64,000 bases of DNA from an uncultured Microbacterium sp. (GTDB lineage Bacteria > Actinomycetota > Actinomycetes > Actinomycetales > Microbacteriaceae), in assembly GCA_913774665.1 (NCBI GenBank), contig CAJYHN010000002.1:310001-374000 (forward strand). Reading direction: 5' to 3'. The notes under the pieces are model-generated. The model had not been told where the DNA came from. It did not search any database and saw nothing but the letters and a program-made list of their open reading frames with translations. The first letter of the stretch is position 1. Every line of letters starts with the position of its first letter. Shown here piece by piece: positions 22,818 through 32,608 of this stretch. The position numbers and the translations under genes were made by a program.

Positions 22818-25154
22818 TCAGTACAGTCCGCGCGCCGCGAGCTCGCCCCGCAGAATCGGAGTCAACCGCTCCGCGAACGCCGGGGTGAGGTGGATGTCGT
22901 CGTACCGCACGGGGGTATCGCCGGCGAACGCGGGACAGATGCCCTGCCAGCAGCTGAAGGGAAGCGAGCTGATCGCCGCGTCACCCGTGGTCGCGGCGTG
23001 GGCCTCGGTCGCGGTCTCCATCTGCGTCCACACGTCGTCCACGCCCACGAGGCACGCCGACGGGCCGGTGAGCGGAGAGACGCAGCGGCCGAGATCGACG
23101 CCGTGGGGCGGAGGCGCGAGGTAGACCGTGTGGCCCGCGGGAGCCCATCCCGTGACCTCGGAGGCGATGGCGGAGGCCAGGTCACCGGCGCTCAGATCGC
23201 GTCCATCGACCGAACGCCCTAGCGTGAACGCGTTGGACACCACGAGGAGGTCTGCGGGTGAGGCGCCGATCATCGTCGCGACGTCGGCCTTGCGCTGCGC
23301 GCAGCCGGCCATGACCGACGGATCGCGGCTCTCGACGAGCACGTCGGTGAAGCGGCATCCGTACATTCCGACCGTCGTGACGCGCCACGCTCCCCCGCTG
23401 TCGTCGGCGAGCTTCGCGAAGGCGGGCGCGTACGCCATCGCGCTCGAGTCGCCCACGAGGTACAGGTGTCGGGGGGCATCGGCCGAGCCCCACGTGCACC
23501 GCCCGGCGTCGAGGGCGATTCCCGGGGTGAAGCAGTCGTGCGCGCGGTTCGCCGACGACGAAGCGCGCTGCACCTCCTCGAGCGAGGGATGCAGGTCGGG
23601 CCACGAGGTGGCGGTGGTCGCGGCGGCGAGTTCCGCCTGCAGCGCGCCGAGGGCGTCACCGGCCTGGGCGGCGACGTCGACCGCAGCCGGAGCGGCCACC
23701 GGCAGTCCCGGGAGGGTCGGAGCTCCGTAGGCCGACATCACGGCGAGGGCGGTGGCACCGGAGCCGATCGCGAGGGTGGCGCCGGCCATCACCACGCGGG
23801 GGGCGAAACGCGCGCGCCAGGCGGCCCACGCGGGTGCGGCGTCGGCGGGGAGGGATGCCGCGGGTGCCGGCATCCGCTCTTCGCCCGGCGTCGGGAGCGG
23901 TGCGGGGGCGATGACCGCTGCGGGCGCGGGTGCGATCGGGGCCGCCGCGGGGCGCGACCCGGGGTAGTACCGCTGACCGGGGACGTATCCGGCGGGTCGC
24001 GAGGTGAGCCCGCTCGGACGGCGGGGCGCCGGCTGCGGAACGGGGGCCTCGGGCGCGGGAGGTGTCGGCGCCGGGGCGGGCGCCGCGGCCCACGGCGAGC
24101 GGTGGAACGGCTGCTCGACGCCGAGGTAGGTCGCAACCGTCAGGACGAGCATGACCAGGATCGTGATCGCCGTCGCAGCGGGCCCCGGCGCGAGGAGGGC
24201 ACCCGCGAAGACGATCACCGGCAGATGCCAGAGATACAGCGAATAAGACAGGTCTCCGAGGGTGACGGCGAGGGGGTTGGTGAGCACGAAGAGGTGCCGG
24301 TGGCGGGGGTCGCCGCCGACGCCTGCAGCGATCACGAGCGCCGCGCCGATCACCGGGAGAGCGGCGGCGGGTGCCGGGAAGGGCTCCGCGGGGTCGATCA
24401 CGAAGAACGCCATGACGATCACGGCGACTCCGGCCCAGGCGAGCAGGCCGCGGGCCGCCGCTGGAACGCGCGCGAGCACAGGGGCGGCCGAGGCGATCAC
24501 GGCGCCCGTGGCGAGTTCACCCGCCCGGGTGAGCGTGGAGAAGTAGGCCAGGCTCGGGTCGACCGGCGTCTGGACGACGGCGACGATCCCGGATGCCACG
24601 ACCACCGCCCCGGCGAGGAGTCCCACCGCCACGCGACCCCCTCGTGTGCGGCGCGCGGCGGCCGGAAGAACGGCGACGGCGAGGAGGACGAGGAACGGCC
24701 AGGCGACCGAGAACTGCTCCTCGACCGACAGCGACCAGAAGTGCTGGAGGGGCGAGACATCCGTGGCGGCGAAGTAGTCGCGGCCCTCGAGGCCGAAGTG
24801 CCAGTTGGAGACGAGACCCGCCGCGGACAGGGCATCGGTCAGGATGCTCTCGGCCCGCACCGGCGAGAAGACCAGGAAGGCGGCGCCGACCACGACCGCG
24901 AGGACGGCCAGCGCGGCGGGGAGCAGACGCTTCACGCGACGCGCGAAGAAGTGCCCCACACGTATCGCTCCCGATCGATCGAGGTCGGACAACAGGATGC
25001 CGGTGACGAGGAACCCCGACAGCACGAAGAACACATCGACGCCGACGAAGCCGCCCGCGGGCCAGCCCGTGAGGTGAGTGAGGACCACCGCGGCGACGGC
25101 GATCGCCCGCAGCCCTTGGAGGTCGCGACGAATGCGAGAGGCGGGGGCGGGCAC
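22818..25154 (-). CDS. Acyltransferase 3 / SGNH O-acyltransferase (OafA/YrhL type)
   Basis: The 778-residue membrane protein has an N-terminal acyltransferase-3 domain (about 1-345; RRDLQGLRAIAVAAVVLTHL, GVDVFFVLSGFLVTG, QHFWSLSVEEQFSVAWP in part) with about ten transmembrane segments, a Pro/Ala-rich linker, and an extracytoplasmic SGNH domain (HLYLVGDSSAMAY with the nucleophile Ser, and DDIHLTPAFAERL with Asp/His). It probably O-acetylates a cell-wall or surface glycan. GTG 25154 is chosen because AGAGGA is 7 bases upstream; a TTG 25265 start would add a low-complexity stretch. Divergent from the kinase gene. Confidence 0.88.
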   Translation of the reverse strand: MPAPASRIRRDLQGLRAIAVAAVVLTHLTGWPAGGFVGVDVFFVLSGFLVTGILLSDLDRSGAIRVGHFFARRVKRLLPAALAVLAVVVGAAFLVFSPVRAESILTDALSAAGLVSNWHFGLEGRDYFAATDVSPLQHFWSLSVEEQFSVAWPFLVLLAVAVLPAAARRTRGGRVAVGLLAGAVVVASGIVAVVQTPVDPSLAYFSTLTRAGELATGAVIASAAPVLARVPAAARGLLAWAGVAVIVMAFFVIDPAEPFPAPAAALPVIGAALVIAAGVGGDPRHRHLFVLTNPLAVTLGDLSYSLYLWHLPVIVFAGALLAPGPAATAITILVMLVLTVATYLGVEQPFHRSPWAAAPAPAPTPPAPEAPVPQPAPRRPSGLTSRPAGYVPGQRYYPGSRPAAAPIAPAPAAVIAPAPLPTPGEERMPAPAASLPADAAPAWAAWRARFAPRVVMAGATLAIGSGATALAVMSAYGAPTLPGLPVAAPAAVDVAAQAGDALGALQAELAAATTATSWPDLHPSLEEVQRASSSANRAHDCFTPGIALDAGRCTWGSADAPRHLYLVGDSSAMAYAPAFAKLADDSGGAWRVTTVGMYGCRFTDVLVESRDPSVMAGCAQRKADVATMIGASPADLLVVSNAFTLGRSVDGRDLSAGDLASAIASEVTGWAPAGHTVYLAPPPHGVDLGRCVSPLTGPSACLVGVDDVWTQMETATEAHAATTGDAAISSLPFSCWQGICPAFAGDTPVRYDDIHLTPAFAERLTPILRGELAARGLY

Positions 25155-25406
25155 GTCGGATCCTCTCGGGCCGGCGTCGGCGGCCGCAGAGAGCCTAGTG
25201 GAATCGCTCCCACGGGGCGCGCTGGCGTCCGCGGCGCGAAGATCGACAGGACGCGGAACGAACAACGCGGGAGGGCATTATGTGCCGTCGGCCAGACCCC
25301 CGCTACCCCCGGCGCGGCGCCGTCCGGCGATCGTAGGCTCCGACGCAACGGATGCGTCCCGGCATCCGACCTTCCCGCCGTCAGGCGGTCCCGCTCGAAG
25401 GAACCG

Positions 25407-27011
25407 ATGAGTCACGCGCTCGACCACTCGATGCCCCACGCGGGCGATATCCTCGGCGGCCGCTACATCCTGCGCGAGCGGATCGGCGCGGGAGGGATGG
25501 GGCGGGTCTTCCGCGCCCGCGACGAGGTTCTCGCGCGCGACGTGGCCATCAAGATCTTCTTCGCGGACGCGACCGACGAACCCGAGCCCATCCGGCGCAT
25601 GTCGGAGGCGCGGGCTCTTGCCGCACTCGACCACCCCTCGCTCGTGACCCTGTACGACGCCCGTCTCACCGGCGACGATCACGTCTACCTCGTGATGGAG
25701 CTGGTGAACGGTCCCTCGCTGCAACGGCGTATCGAAGAGGGACCGCTCTCGTCGGCGGACGTGGCGGGGATCGTCGCGGATCTCGCGGGGGCCCTGGCCG
25801 TCGTCCACGACGCCGGTATCGTGCACCGCGACGTGAAGCCGTCGAACGTCCTGCTGCGGCCGGTACGAGCCGGCTCCCGTTCCGTCGAGGCCGTGCTCGC
25901 CGACTTCGGCATCGCGCGGCTGATCGGGGCGTCGCGGCTGACCACTCCCGGCACCGTCATCGGAACGGCCGCCTACCTGGCGCCGGAGCAGGTGCGCGGC
26001 GAGCCGCCTCGTGCGGCTTCCGACATCTACGCGCTGGGGCTCCTCGCGATCGAGGCGTTGACGCGTCTTCACCCCTTCGGTGGAGGGACCCTGCAGGAGA
26101 CCCTGCTCGCCCGTCTCGCGCGACAGCCCGAGATCCCCGGGATCGTCGGCTCCGCGTGGCAGTCGCTTCTGACCGAGATGACCGCCTTCGATCCGGACGA
26201 GCGGCCGGCGGCGGCCACCGTGGTGGAGCGAGCCGGATCGCTGGCGCGTGCCGCGGGAGGCGACGTCGAGCTCGCCGCCGAAACACCCGCGTCGTGGATG
26301 TTGCCGACGGCTCTTATGGCAGCTCCCGGGGCCGTGTCGGCGACCACCACGCGCTCCCGGGACGTCGTGACCCCGGGCGACACCGCTCCGGTGGCCGCCG
26401 CGGCATCCATCGGTATCGGCGCAGGAAGCAGCTACGTCCCCTCCGAGCGATCTCGACGAGCCCCGCGTCGGCGGTGGCTGTGGTTCGGTCTCGCCGCCGG
26501 CGTGGCGGTCGTCGTCGGCGGACACGTCCTGGCGTTCTCGGTCACCTCGGTGCCCGAGATGACGACGGACCGCGTGTCGACTCCCGCACCCTCGAGCGTG
26601 CCCTCGTCGACGCCTGTTCCTCAGGTCGCCGAGAATGCGCCGTCCACGGTCGAGCCGGTCACGAGCACGGATGCCGAGAGCTCCCCGCCGTCGCCCTCCC
26701 CCGTTGTTCCGCAGCCGGGGCAGCCCGCTCCCGTGCAGCCCGTCGCCGACCTCCCCGGAGCACGGACCTCCCCCTCTGGTCGGCCCTCGCCCGACGCCGG
26801 CGGGGCGACCGTCGTCGAGCCGGGGCCCGGAGCGACCGCTCCGGCGGGCGAGGGTTCCGTCGTCCCGTCCCCCAGCGTCTCCCCCTCTCCTCCCATCGGC
26901 GGCGCGACACCCGGCACGGGAGGACCGGGAAGGGGTAACGGGAACGGCAAGGGGGCGAACAACGGCAAGGGTCCCGGTGCGGGCCAGGTCGCCGACGCTC
27001 CTGCGGGGTAG
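25407..27011 (+). CDS. PknB-type Ser/Thr protein kinase, membrane-anchored
   Basis: The 534-residue protein has a Hanks-type kinase domain (about 20-285): IGAGGMGRVF, Lys49 in VAIK, VHRDVKPSNVLL catalytic loop, ADFGIARL and APEQ. A transmembrane segment follows at about 357-378 (WLWFGLAAGVAVVVGGHVLA) and an outer region rich in Pro, Ser and Thr ends in a Gly/Asn/Lys stretch (GRGNGNGKGANNGKG). PASTA repeats are absent. The start ATG 25407 follows GAAGGAA; the much longer open frame upstream is antisense shadow of the acyltransferase gene. It is divergent from that gene, and both concern the envelope. Confidence 0.9.
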   Translation: MSHALDHSMPHAGDILGGRYILRERIGAGGMGRVFRARDEVLARDVAIKIFFADATDEPEPIRRMSEARALAALDHPSLVTLYDARLTGDDHVYLVMELVNGPSLQRRIEEGPLSSADVAGIVADLAGALAVVHDAGIVHRDVKPSNVLLRPVRAGSRSVEAVLADFGIARLIGASRLTTPGTVIGTAAYLAPEQVRGEPPRAASDIYALGLLAIEALTRLHPFGGGTLQETLLARLARQPEIPGIVGSAWQSLLTEMTAFDPDERPAAATVVERAGSLARAAGGDVELAAETPASWMLPTALMAAPGAVSATTTRSRDVVTPGDTAPVAAAASIGIGAGSSYVPSERSRRAPRRRWLWFGLAAGVAVVVGGHVLAFSVTSVPEMTTDRVSTPAPSSVPSSTPVPQVAENAPSTVEPVTSTDAESSPPSPSPVVPQPGQPAPVQPVADLPGARTSPSGRPSPDAGGATVVEPGPGATAPAGEGSVVPSPSVSPSPPIGGATPGTGGPGRGNGNGKGANNGKGPGAGQVADAPAG

Positions 27012-27250
27012 TCCTCTGTCGATCGGTGCGCCGGGAACGGTGTTCGCTCGCCGGTTGCACGACGCCACCCGCTTCCGGCCCCGTTCCCGCCGATCCGGAG
27101 ACCGATCGCGCGGCCCGATCGTGCCCGATGGGGAGCAGAGCCCGGCCGAACGGGAAGAGCCTCGGCTCGATCCGGATCATGACGGCTCCCCCGCCTGAAG
27201 CACCGTGCGGCGAAGTGCGCCCCGGGTCCTCGCGTGCGGAGAAGAACGAC

Positions 27251-27280
27251 GAAGGCCCGACGCTGATGCGTCGGGCCTTC
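27251..27280 (-). terminator. Terminator of the tRNA-Asn gene
   Basis: GAAGGCCCGACGC (27251-27263) and GCGTCGGGCCTTC (27268-27280) are perfect complements around a 4-nt loop. On the minus strand the hairpin follows the tRNA CCA end by 3 nt and is followed by a T-rich GTCGTTCTTC. Confidence 0.85.
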
Positions 27281-27283
27281 CGT

Positions 27284-27359
27284 TGGCTCCCCGGCTTGGA
27301 CTCGAACCAAGAACCTATCGGTTAACAGCCGATTGCTCTGCCAATTGAGCTACCGAGGA
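27284..27359 (-). tRNA. tRNA-Asn (GUU)
   Basis: The minus strand gives a 76-nt cloverleaf with acceptor TCCTCGG/CCGGGGA, D arm AGCTCAATTGGCAGAGC, anticodon loop CTGTTAA with GTT, T arm CTTGG-TTCGAGT-CCAAG, discriminator G and an encoded CCA. All stems pair, with one G-U pair in the acceptor. It is followed by the hairpin at 27251-27280. Confidence 0.95.
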
Positions 27360-27421
27360 TCATGCTCACCTTGCGGCGGGCAACCCCACGATACTAACAG
27401 CACGCGGGGGCGGCGGAAAAA

Positions 27422-28195
27422 TCAACCGGCCGAAATCCGCCTCTCGGGCGTGCCGTCGGGTGTCCACTGCACGGCTTGGTCGCCATGACCGAGTCCGACG
27501 GCGTGTCCGGCGTGCAGCACGAGCACATCGGCATCCAGGTCTTTCGGTGCCTCTGCGTCGTTCGTCACGATGAGCGAGGCCATCCCGCGCTCGTCGCGAC
27601 GCCGCGTGATCGACGCGCGGGCGGCGGCGCGTACCTCGAGATCGAGATTGGCGTACAGATCGTCCGCGACGAACAGACGCGGCTCGAGCACGAGGGCGCG
27701 AGCGAGAGCGACGCGTTGACGCATGCCGGCGCTGAGCTCGTACGGGTACTTCGGCGCTGTGCCGAGCGGGAGTTCCATCTCGTCGAGCAGGGTCGCCACG
27801 CGCACCGCGAGAGCCCGCGGGTTGACCTTGCGGTCGCGACTCGTGATGGGTTCGGCGATCACATCCTGCACGGTCAAGCGCGAGGGAAGCGCCGCTCCGG
27901 CTCCCTGCGGCAGATAACCGGTGTGGAAGACCCACTCACGACGGGAGCGTCCGGGTCTGCGGGCCGAGATGCCATGCACACGCGCATCTCCCCCGACCAC
28001 CGTCAGCCCGTCGTCGGGGTGGCCAGCGAGGAGCGAGACGAGAGAGGTCTTGCCCGATCCTGTCGCCCCCTGCACGATCATCGTGCGCGCGGCGGGCAGG
28101 GTGAAGGTGATCCCGTCGATCACGCGCACGCCACTGCGCGCCAGAGACAGGTCGTCGGCACGCAGGGCGACGTCGGTGTCGAGGGTCCGGGGCAT
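27422..28195 (-). CDS. Orphan ABC-type ATPase with altered catalytic residues
   Basis: The 257-residue protein has Walker A GATGSGKTS (Lys49), Q-loop GYLPQG, signature LSAGMRQRV (154-162), Walker B LFVADD and D-loop ANLD. Two key catalytic positions differ: the Glu after Walker B is Asp (Asp179) and the switch His is Asn (Asn212 in VTNDAEA). ATG 28195 is preferred over GTG 28219 because GGAGG stands 8 bases before it. No permease gene is adjacent; it lies between tRNA-Asn and dnaG. It may bind ATP with slow hydrolysis or pair with another ATPase. Confidence 0.75.
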   Translation of the reverse strand: MPRTLDTDVALRADDLSLARSGVRVIDGITFTLPAARTMIVQGATGSGKTSLVSLLAGHPDDGLTVVGGDARVHGISARRPGRSRREWVFHTGYLPQGAGAALPSRLTVQDVIAEPITSRDRKVNPRALAVRVATLLDEMELPLGTAPKYPYELSAGMRQRVALARALVLEPRLFVADDLYANLDLEVRAAARASITRRRDERGMASLIVTNDAEAPKDLDADVLVLHAGHAVGLGHGDQAVQWTPDGTPERRISAG

Positions 28196-28251
28196 TCCCT
28201 CATCCTCCCCGACGAACACGAGCGATGCCAGCGGCGCGCGGCAACGACCGG

Positions 28252-30090
28252 TCAGGTCGCGACGAGTCGCTGACGATCGGCGTCCAGCTCGCGCAGGCGG
28301 AAGCGCAATCGCTTGCCCTCGTCGGAATCGGCGGGAACGCGCTGGATGCCGCGGAGCAGCTCGTTCTTCTCGCGTTCCAGCTCGCGCACGAGCAGGCCCC
28401 TCGCGAGGTCGTTCGCCGAGGCGACAGCGCCCTCTTCGGTGCGCGCGGGGAACTCGGCGGTCAGCAACTCGGCCGCGAGCGACCGGAAGGGTTCGCGGAC
28501 GGCTTCGACCGCGGCGACGGCCCAGCCGGGCTGCGACAGATCGGTGGATGCCAGAGAGCTGCGCACCGCTTCGAGCGCGGGATGGCTGAACGGCGTCTGC
28601 AGCGCCCGAAGGAACACGTCCGGCTCGATGCGGTGGCCGTACTGGAGGAAGGCCATCATCGCGCCGCGTTCGAGGGCGACGTCACGGTTGTTCGGGAGCG
28701 ATGCCATCGTGACCGAGATCGCGATCGGTGCGGGCTCGCTGTCTTTCCGCGTCTCGCGCTTCTCAGCGCGATCGGCGCCGCGGGCCGCGCGCTCGACGGC
28801 GGACTGCACCTCGGGCATGTCGAGACCGAGGCGGCGGGCGAGCACACGCACGTAGCCGGGACGCAGCGCGGGATCGCGGATGTCGGCCACGATGGGCGCC
28901 GCTGCGCGCAGGGCACCGGCCCGGCCCTCGACGCTCGAGAGGTCGAAGTCCTTCAGGCGCTGGTCGATGACGAACTCGAACATGGGCGCCTTGGTCTCCA
29001 TCAGCGCGCGCACCGCTCCGTCGCCGCGCTGCAGGCGCAGGTCGCACGGGTCGAGGCCCTCGGGGGCGACGGCGACGTACGTCTGCGCCGCGAAACGCTT
29101 CTCGTCGGCGAAGGCGCGCAGCGCCGCCTTCTGCCCGGCGGCATCCGGATCGAAGGTGAAGACGACCTCGCCCGATGAGCTGTCATCGCCCATCACCCGC
29201 CGGAGCACGGTGATGTGGTCACTGCCGAACGCGGTGCCGCACGAGGCGATCGCGGTCGTGACGCCCGCGAGGTGGCACGCCATGACGTCGGTGTAGCCCT
29301 CGACCACGACGACCCGGTGCGAGCGCGAAATGTCGCGCTTGGCCAGATCGAGACCGTAGAGCACCTGGGCCTTCTTGTAGATCGGCGTCTCGGGGGTGTT
29401 CAGGTACTTGGGGCCCTGGTCGTCGTCGTACAGCTTGCGCGCCCCGAAACCGATCACCTGTCCGGTGACGTCGCGGATGGGCCAGACGAGGCGTCCCCGG
29501 AAGCGGTCGTACACGCCACGCTGCCCCTGCGAGACCAGCCCCGCCTGCAGCAGCTCGTCGCGGGTGAATTTCTGCGCGAGCAGATGGTCCATGAGGTGCG
29601 ACCAGCCCTTCGGGGCGTAGCCGACGCCGAAGTGCGCGGCGGCGCCCGCGTCGAAGCCGCGGTCGCCGAGGAAGCGGCGCCCCGTGTCGGCCTCGGGTGT
29701 CATGAGCTGGGCGCGGAAGTACTCCGCCGCCGCGGCGTTGGCGGCGTACAGGCGCGAGCGGCCGGTCGTCTCGGGCGCGGGTCCGCCGTCTTCGTAGTGC
29801 AGGGTATAGCCGACGCGCGCGGCCATGCGCTCGACGGCCTCGGTGAACGAGACGTGGTCCATCGCGCGCAGGAACGAGTACACGTCTCCCGACTCGCCGC
29901 AGCCGAAGCAGTGGTAGTACCCCACCTGCGGGCGCACGTGGAAGCTCGGGCTGCGCTCGTCGTGGAAGGGGCACAGGCCCTTCATCGACCCCACGCCGGC
30001 CGACTTCAGCGCGACGCGCTCACCGACGACGTCGGCGATGTTGACCCGCGCCTTGACCTCGTCGACGTCGGACTGGCGGATGCGGGGCAT
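28252..30090 (-). CDS. dnaG: DNA primase
   Basis: The 612-residue primase makes RNA primers at the replication fork. It has the CHC2 zinc-binding domain (LCPFHDERSPSF, YYHCFGCGESGD; about 36-70), the catalytic core with TOPRIM motifs (VVVVEGYTDVMA and FTFDPDAAG) and a C-terminal DnaB-interacting helical domain. ATG 30090 overlaps the stop of dgt (TGATG), showing coupled translation. The open frame extends far upstream, but that part overlaps dgt and is not coding. Order dusB-dgt-dnaG is conserved in actinobacteria. Confidence 0.96.
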   Translation of the reverse strand: MPRIRQSDVDEVKARVNIADVVGERVALKSAGVGSMKGLCPFHDERSPSFHVRPQVGYYHCFGCGESGDVYSFLRAMDHVSFTEAVERMAARVGYTLHYEDGGPAPETTGRSRLYAANAAAAEYFRAQLMTPEADTGRRFLGDRGFDAGAAAHFGVGYAPKGWSHLMDHLLAQKFTRDELLQAGLVSQGQRGVYDRFRGRLVWPIRDVTGQVIGFGARKLYDDDQGPKYLNTPETPIYKKAQVLYGLDLAKRDISRSHRVVVVEGYTDVMACHLAGVTTAIASCGTAFGSDHITVLRRVMGDDSSSGEVVFTFDPDAAGQKAALRAFADEKRFAAQTYVAVAPEGLDPCDLRLQRGDGAVRALMETKAPMFEFVIDQRLKDFDLSSVEGRAGALRAAAPIVADIRDPALRPGYVRVLARRLGLDMPEVQSAVERAARGADRAEKRETRKDSEPAPIAISVTMASLPNNRDVALERGAMMAFLQYGHRIEPDVFLRALQTPFSHPALEAVRSSLASTDLSQPGWAVAAVEAVREPFRSLAAELLTAEFPARTEEGAVASANDLARGLLVRELEREKNELLRGIQRVPADSDEGKRLRFRLRELDADRQRLVAT

Positions 30091-31424
30091 CAGGCATCCG
30101 CTCCGCGCGAGGCGCGGGCGCCGGGGGCCCAGACGCCGAGCTCGGCGGCATCCACTTCTCCCACCAGCCGGCCGTGCCACGCGATCGCGAGCTGGTCGGT
30201 GAGGCTCGCGACCTGGTCGACGACGACGCGGCGGCGCGCGGCGTCGTCGGTGGCCGCGGCGAAGTCGGGGGCGTGGAGGGCGTCGAGGGCGCCGGGGTTC
30301 TCCCAGAGGGCGGATGCCAGGCGCTTGAGCACGTGGCGCTGTTCGCGGTACAGCACCTTGCGGCCGTCGATCGAGACGACGGTCGCGCCGATGATGCCCT
30401 TGAGCACCGCCATCTCGACCTCGACCTCGGTCGGCACGATGACGTGCGCGCGGTAGCGGGTGAGTTCGTCGGCGGGATACGCCTCGCGCGTGGCCGCCGT
30501 GGCGGCGCGGGCGAAGCGGCCGATCAGGTGGGAGGTGAGGTTCTTCAAGCGGGCCAGGGCCGGACGCGTGCCGTCGAACGAGGTGATCCACTCGGGCATC
30601 GCCATGAGGCGCTCGAGGCCCGCGGCGAGGTCGTCGCGCACGAAGTCGTAGCCGACCCAGCGCTGAATCGCGTCGAGCAGTCCCTCTCGGCCGACGCGCG
30701 ACGCGAGACGCGCCGGATCGACGTACCGGTTGACCATCGCGTCTTCGAAGTCGTGCACCGAGTAGGCGATGTCGTCGGAGAGGTCCATGACCTCGGCTTC
30801 GATGCAGCGCTGACGCGCGGGGGCGCCCCCGCGCATCCAGTGGAACACCGGCTCGTCGTCGGGGTACACGCCGAACTTCAGGCGCCCGCCCGGGTCGGGC
30901 ACGGGCTCGTCGACCGTCCAGGGGTACTTGCACGTGGCGTCGAGAGACGCGCGCGTGAGGTTGAGACCGTACGGCTCGCCGTCGGCGCCGAACGACTTCG
31001 GCTCGAGGCGGGTGAGGATGCGCAGGGTCTGCGCGTTGCCCTCGAAGCCTCCGATGTCTTCGGCCCATTCGTTGAGCGCACGCTCGCCGTTGTGACCGAA
31101 GGGCGGGTGACCCAGGTCGTGGCTCAGGCACGCGGTGTCGACGACGTCGGGCGATAGCTGCAGGGCCGTCGCGAGCTCGCGGCCCACCTGCGCGACCTCG
31201 AGCGAGTGCGTGAGGCGGTTGCGGGCGAAGTCGGCGGGGCTGGCGGGACTGAGCACCTGGGTCTTCGCGGCCAGGCGCCGCAGGGCCGCCGAGTGCAGCA
31301 CGCGGGCGCGATCGCGCGCGAAGTCGTCGCGCTGCGAGCGGTGGTTCTCGACGCGGAAGCGCGCCGCGTCGACGTCGTCGTAGCCGACCGGTCGCGCGAC
31401 CGTCGGCGCCGCCTCAACCGCCAC
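30090..31424 (-). CDS. dgt: Deoxyguanosinetriphosphate triphosphohydrolase-like protein
   Basis: The 444-residue HD-domain enzyme hydrolyses dGTP or other dNTPs to nucleoside and triphosphate. Visible motifs are HSLEVAQVGRELA (first metal His), CLSHDLGHPPFGHNGERAL (the HD pair) and DLSDDIAYSVHDFED (last metal Asp). The GTG at 31424 is inferred, overlapping the end of dusB by 11 bp; the frame upstream covers dusB and is not real. It is followed directly by dnaG. dGTPase-like proteins next to dnaG are typical of this group. Confidence 0.9.
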   Translation of the reverse strand: MAVEAAPTVARPVGYDDVDAARFRVENHRSQRDDFARDRARVLHSAALRRLAAKTQVLSPASPADFARNRLTHSLEVAQVGRELATALQLSPDVVDTACLSHDLGHPPFGHNGERALNEWAEDIGGFEGNAQTLRILTRLEPKSFGADGEPYGLNLTRASLDATCKYPWTVDEPVPDPGGRLKFGVYPDDEPVFHWMRGGAPARQRCIEAEVMDLSDDIAYSVHDFEDAMVNRYVDPARLASRVGREGLLDAIQRWVGYDFVRDDLAAGLERLMAMPEWITSFDGTRPALARLKNLTSHLIGRFARAATAATREAYPADELTRYRAHVIVPTEVEVEMAVLKGIIGATVVSIDGRKVLYREQRHVLKRLASALWENPGALDALHAPDFAAATDDAARRRVVVDQVASLTDQLAIAWHGRLVGEVDAAELGVWAPGARASRGADA

Positions 31425-32580
31425 TGTGGTGCAGCTCCGCGTCGGCGAGGGCGCGACCGGCGTCGTGACCGATCTCGCGGGAGTCGAGCCAGCCGTCGGG
31501 CAGGGCCGGACGCTTGGGCGTGCCGGCGCGCCCGCGCTGGCCCTCGGCCGCGGCACCCGGATACGGGGCGTCGAGCTCCATCGTGGCCAGCAGCTCGTCG
31601 ATCTCGTCGAGGGTCGACGCGGTCGCGAGGCTCGCGCGCAGTTCTCCGCCGACGGGGTAGCCCTTGAAGTACCAGGCGACGTGCTTGCGGATGTCACGGC
31701 ATCCGCGCCCCTCGTCCTCGAAGAACTCCACGAGAAGCTCGGCGTGGCGGCGGAAGGCCTTCGCGACGAAACCGAGCGTGGCGTCCACGGGCTCGCCGTG
31801 GGCGGCACCGGGGCCACCCAGCGCGCGCGCCAGATCGCCGAAGAGCCACGGACGACCGAGGCAGCCGCGACCGACGACGACGCCGTCGCAGCCGGTCTCG
31901 TCCATCATGCGCACGGCATCGTCGGCCGACCAGATGTCGCCGTTGCCGAGCACGGGCACACTCGTGACCGTCTCTTTGAGCTTCGTGATCGCGGCCCAGT
32001 CGGCCTGGCCGGAGTAGAACTCGGATGCCGTGCGCGCGTGCAGCGCGATCGAGGAGACACCCGCGCCCTCCGCGATGCGCCCGGCCTCGAGGTAGGTGAG
32101 GTGGTCGGCGTCGATGCCCTTGCGCATCTTGATCGTCAGCGGCTTGTCGCCCGCCGCCTTCACGGCGCGCTCGACGATCTCGCGGAACAGCGAGGTCTTC
32201 CACGGCAGCGCTGCTCCCCCGCCGCGTCGCGTGACCTTGGGCACGGGGCAGCCGAAGTTCAGGTCGATGTGGTCGGCGTGGTCTTCGGCGACGATCATCT
32301 GCACGGCGGCCTCGACGGTGGCCGGGTCGACGCCGTAGAGCTGGATCGAGCGCGGGGTCTCGGACTCGTGGTGGCGGATGAGCCGCATCGTGGTGTCGTT
32401 GCGTTCGACGAGCGCGCGCGTCGTGATCATCTCGCTCACGTACAGACCGGCACCGTATTCGCGACACAGGCGTCGGAACGCCGTGTTCGTGATGCCGGCC
32501 ATGGGAGCGAGCACGACGGGAGCGTCGAGTCCGATGTTGCCGATGCGGAGCGTCCGCGCCGGAGCCAATGCCGTATTCAC
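31414..32580 (-). CDS. dusB: tRNA-dihydrouridine synthase B
   Basis: The 388-residue flavoenzyme reduces uridine to dihydrouridine in tRNA D loops with NADPH. It has the TIM-barrel start with PVVLAPMAGITNTAFRRLCR, the catalytic Cys in NFGCPVPKV, and the phosphate/FMN-binding segment GNGDIWSADDA with GVVVGRGCLGRPWLF. The start ATG 32580 fits the family N-terminus. It is the first gene of the dusB-dgt-dnaG group and is separated from the FrnE-like gene by a strong hairpin. Confidence 0.94.
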   Translation of the reverse strand: MNTALAPARTLRIGNIGLDAPVVLAPMAGITNTAFRRLCREYGAGLYVSEMITTRALVERNDTTMRLIRHHESETPRSIQLYGVDPATVEAAVQMIVAEDHADHIDLNFGCPVPKVTRRGGGAALPWKTSLFREIVERAVKAAGDKPLTIKMRKGIDADHLTYLEAGRIAEGAGVSSIALHARTASEFYSGQADWAAITKLKETVTSVPVLGNGDIWSADDAVRMMDETGCDGVVVGRGCLGRPWLFGDLARALGGPGAAHGEPVDATLGFVAKAFRRHAELLVEFFEDEGRGCRDIRKHVAWYFKGYPVGGELRASLATASTLDEIDELLATMELDAPYPGAAAEGQRGRAGTPKRPALPDGWLDSREIGHDAGRALADAELHHSGG

Positions 32581-32608
32581 TTCACCATTCTCCCAGACGG
32601 ATAACGAC

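Noticed and set aside
23466-25406. Very long open frame leading into the kinase (1181 codons in all)
   Set aside because: This part is antisense to the acyltransferase gene and has low-complexity Arg/Gly sequence; the kinase N-terminus, ribosome site and family start at 25407.
28252-31131. DnaG as a 959-residue protein with an N-terminal extension
   Set aside because: The extension overlaps dgt out of frame and is Arg/Pro-rich; DnaG starts at the zinc-finger lead MPRIRQSDV at 30090 with a TGATG junction.
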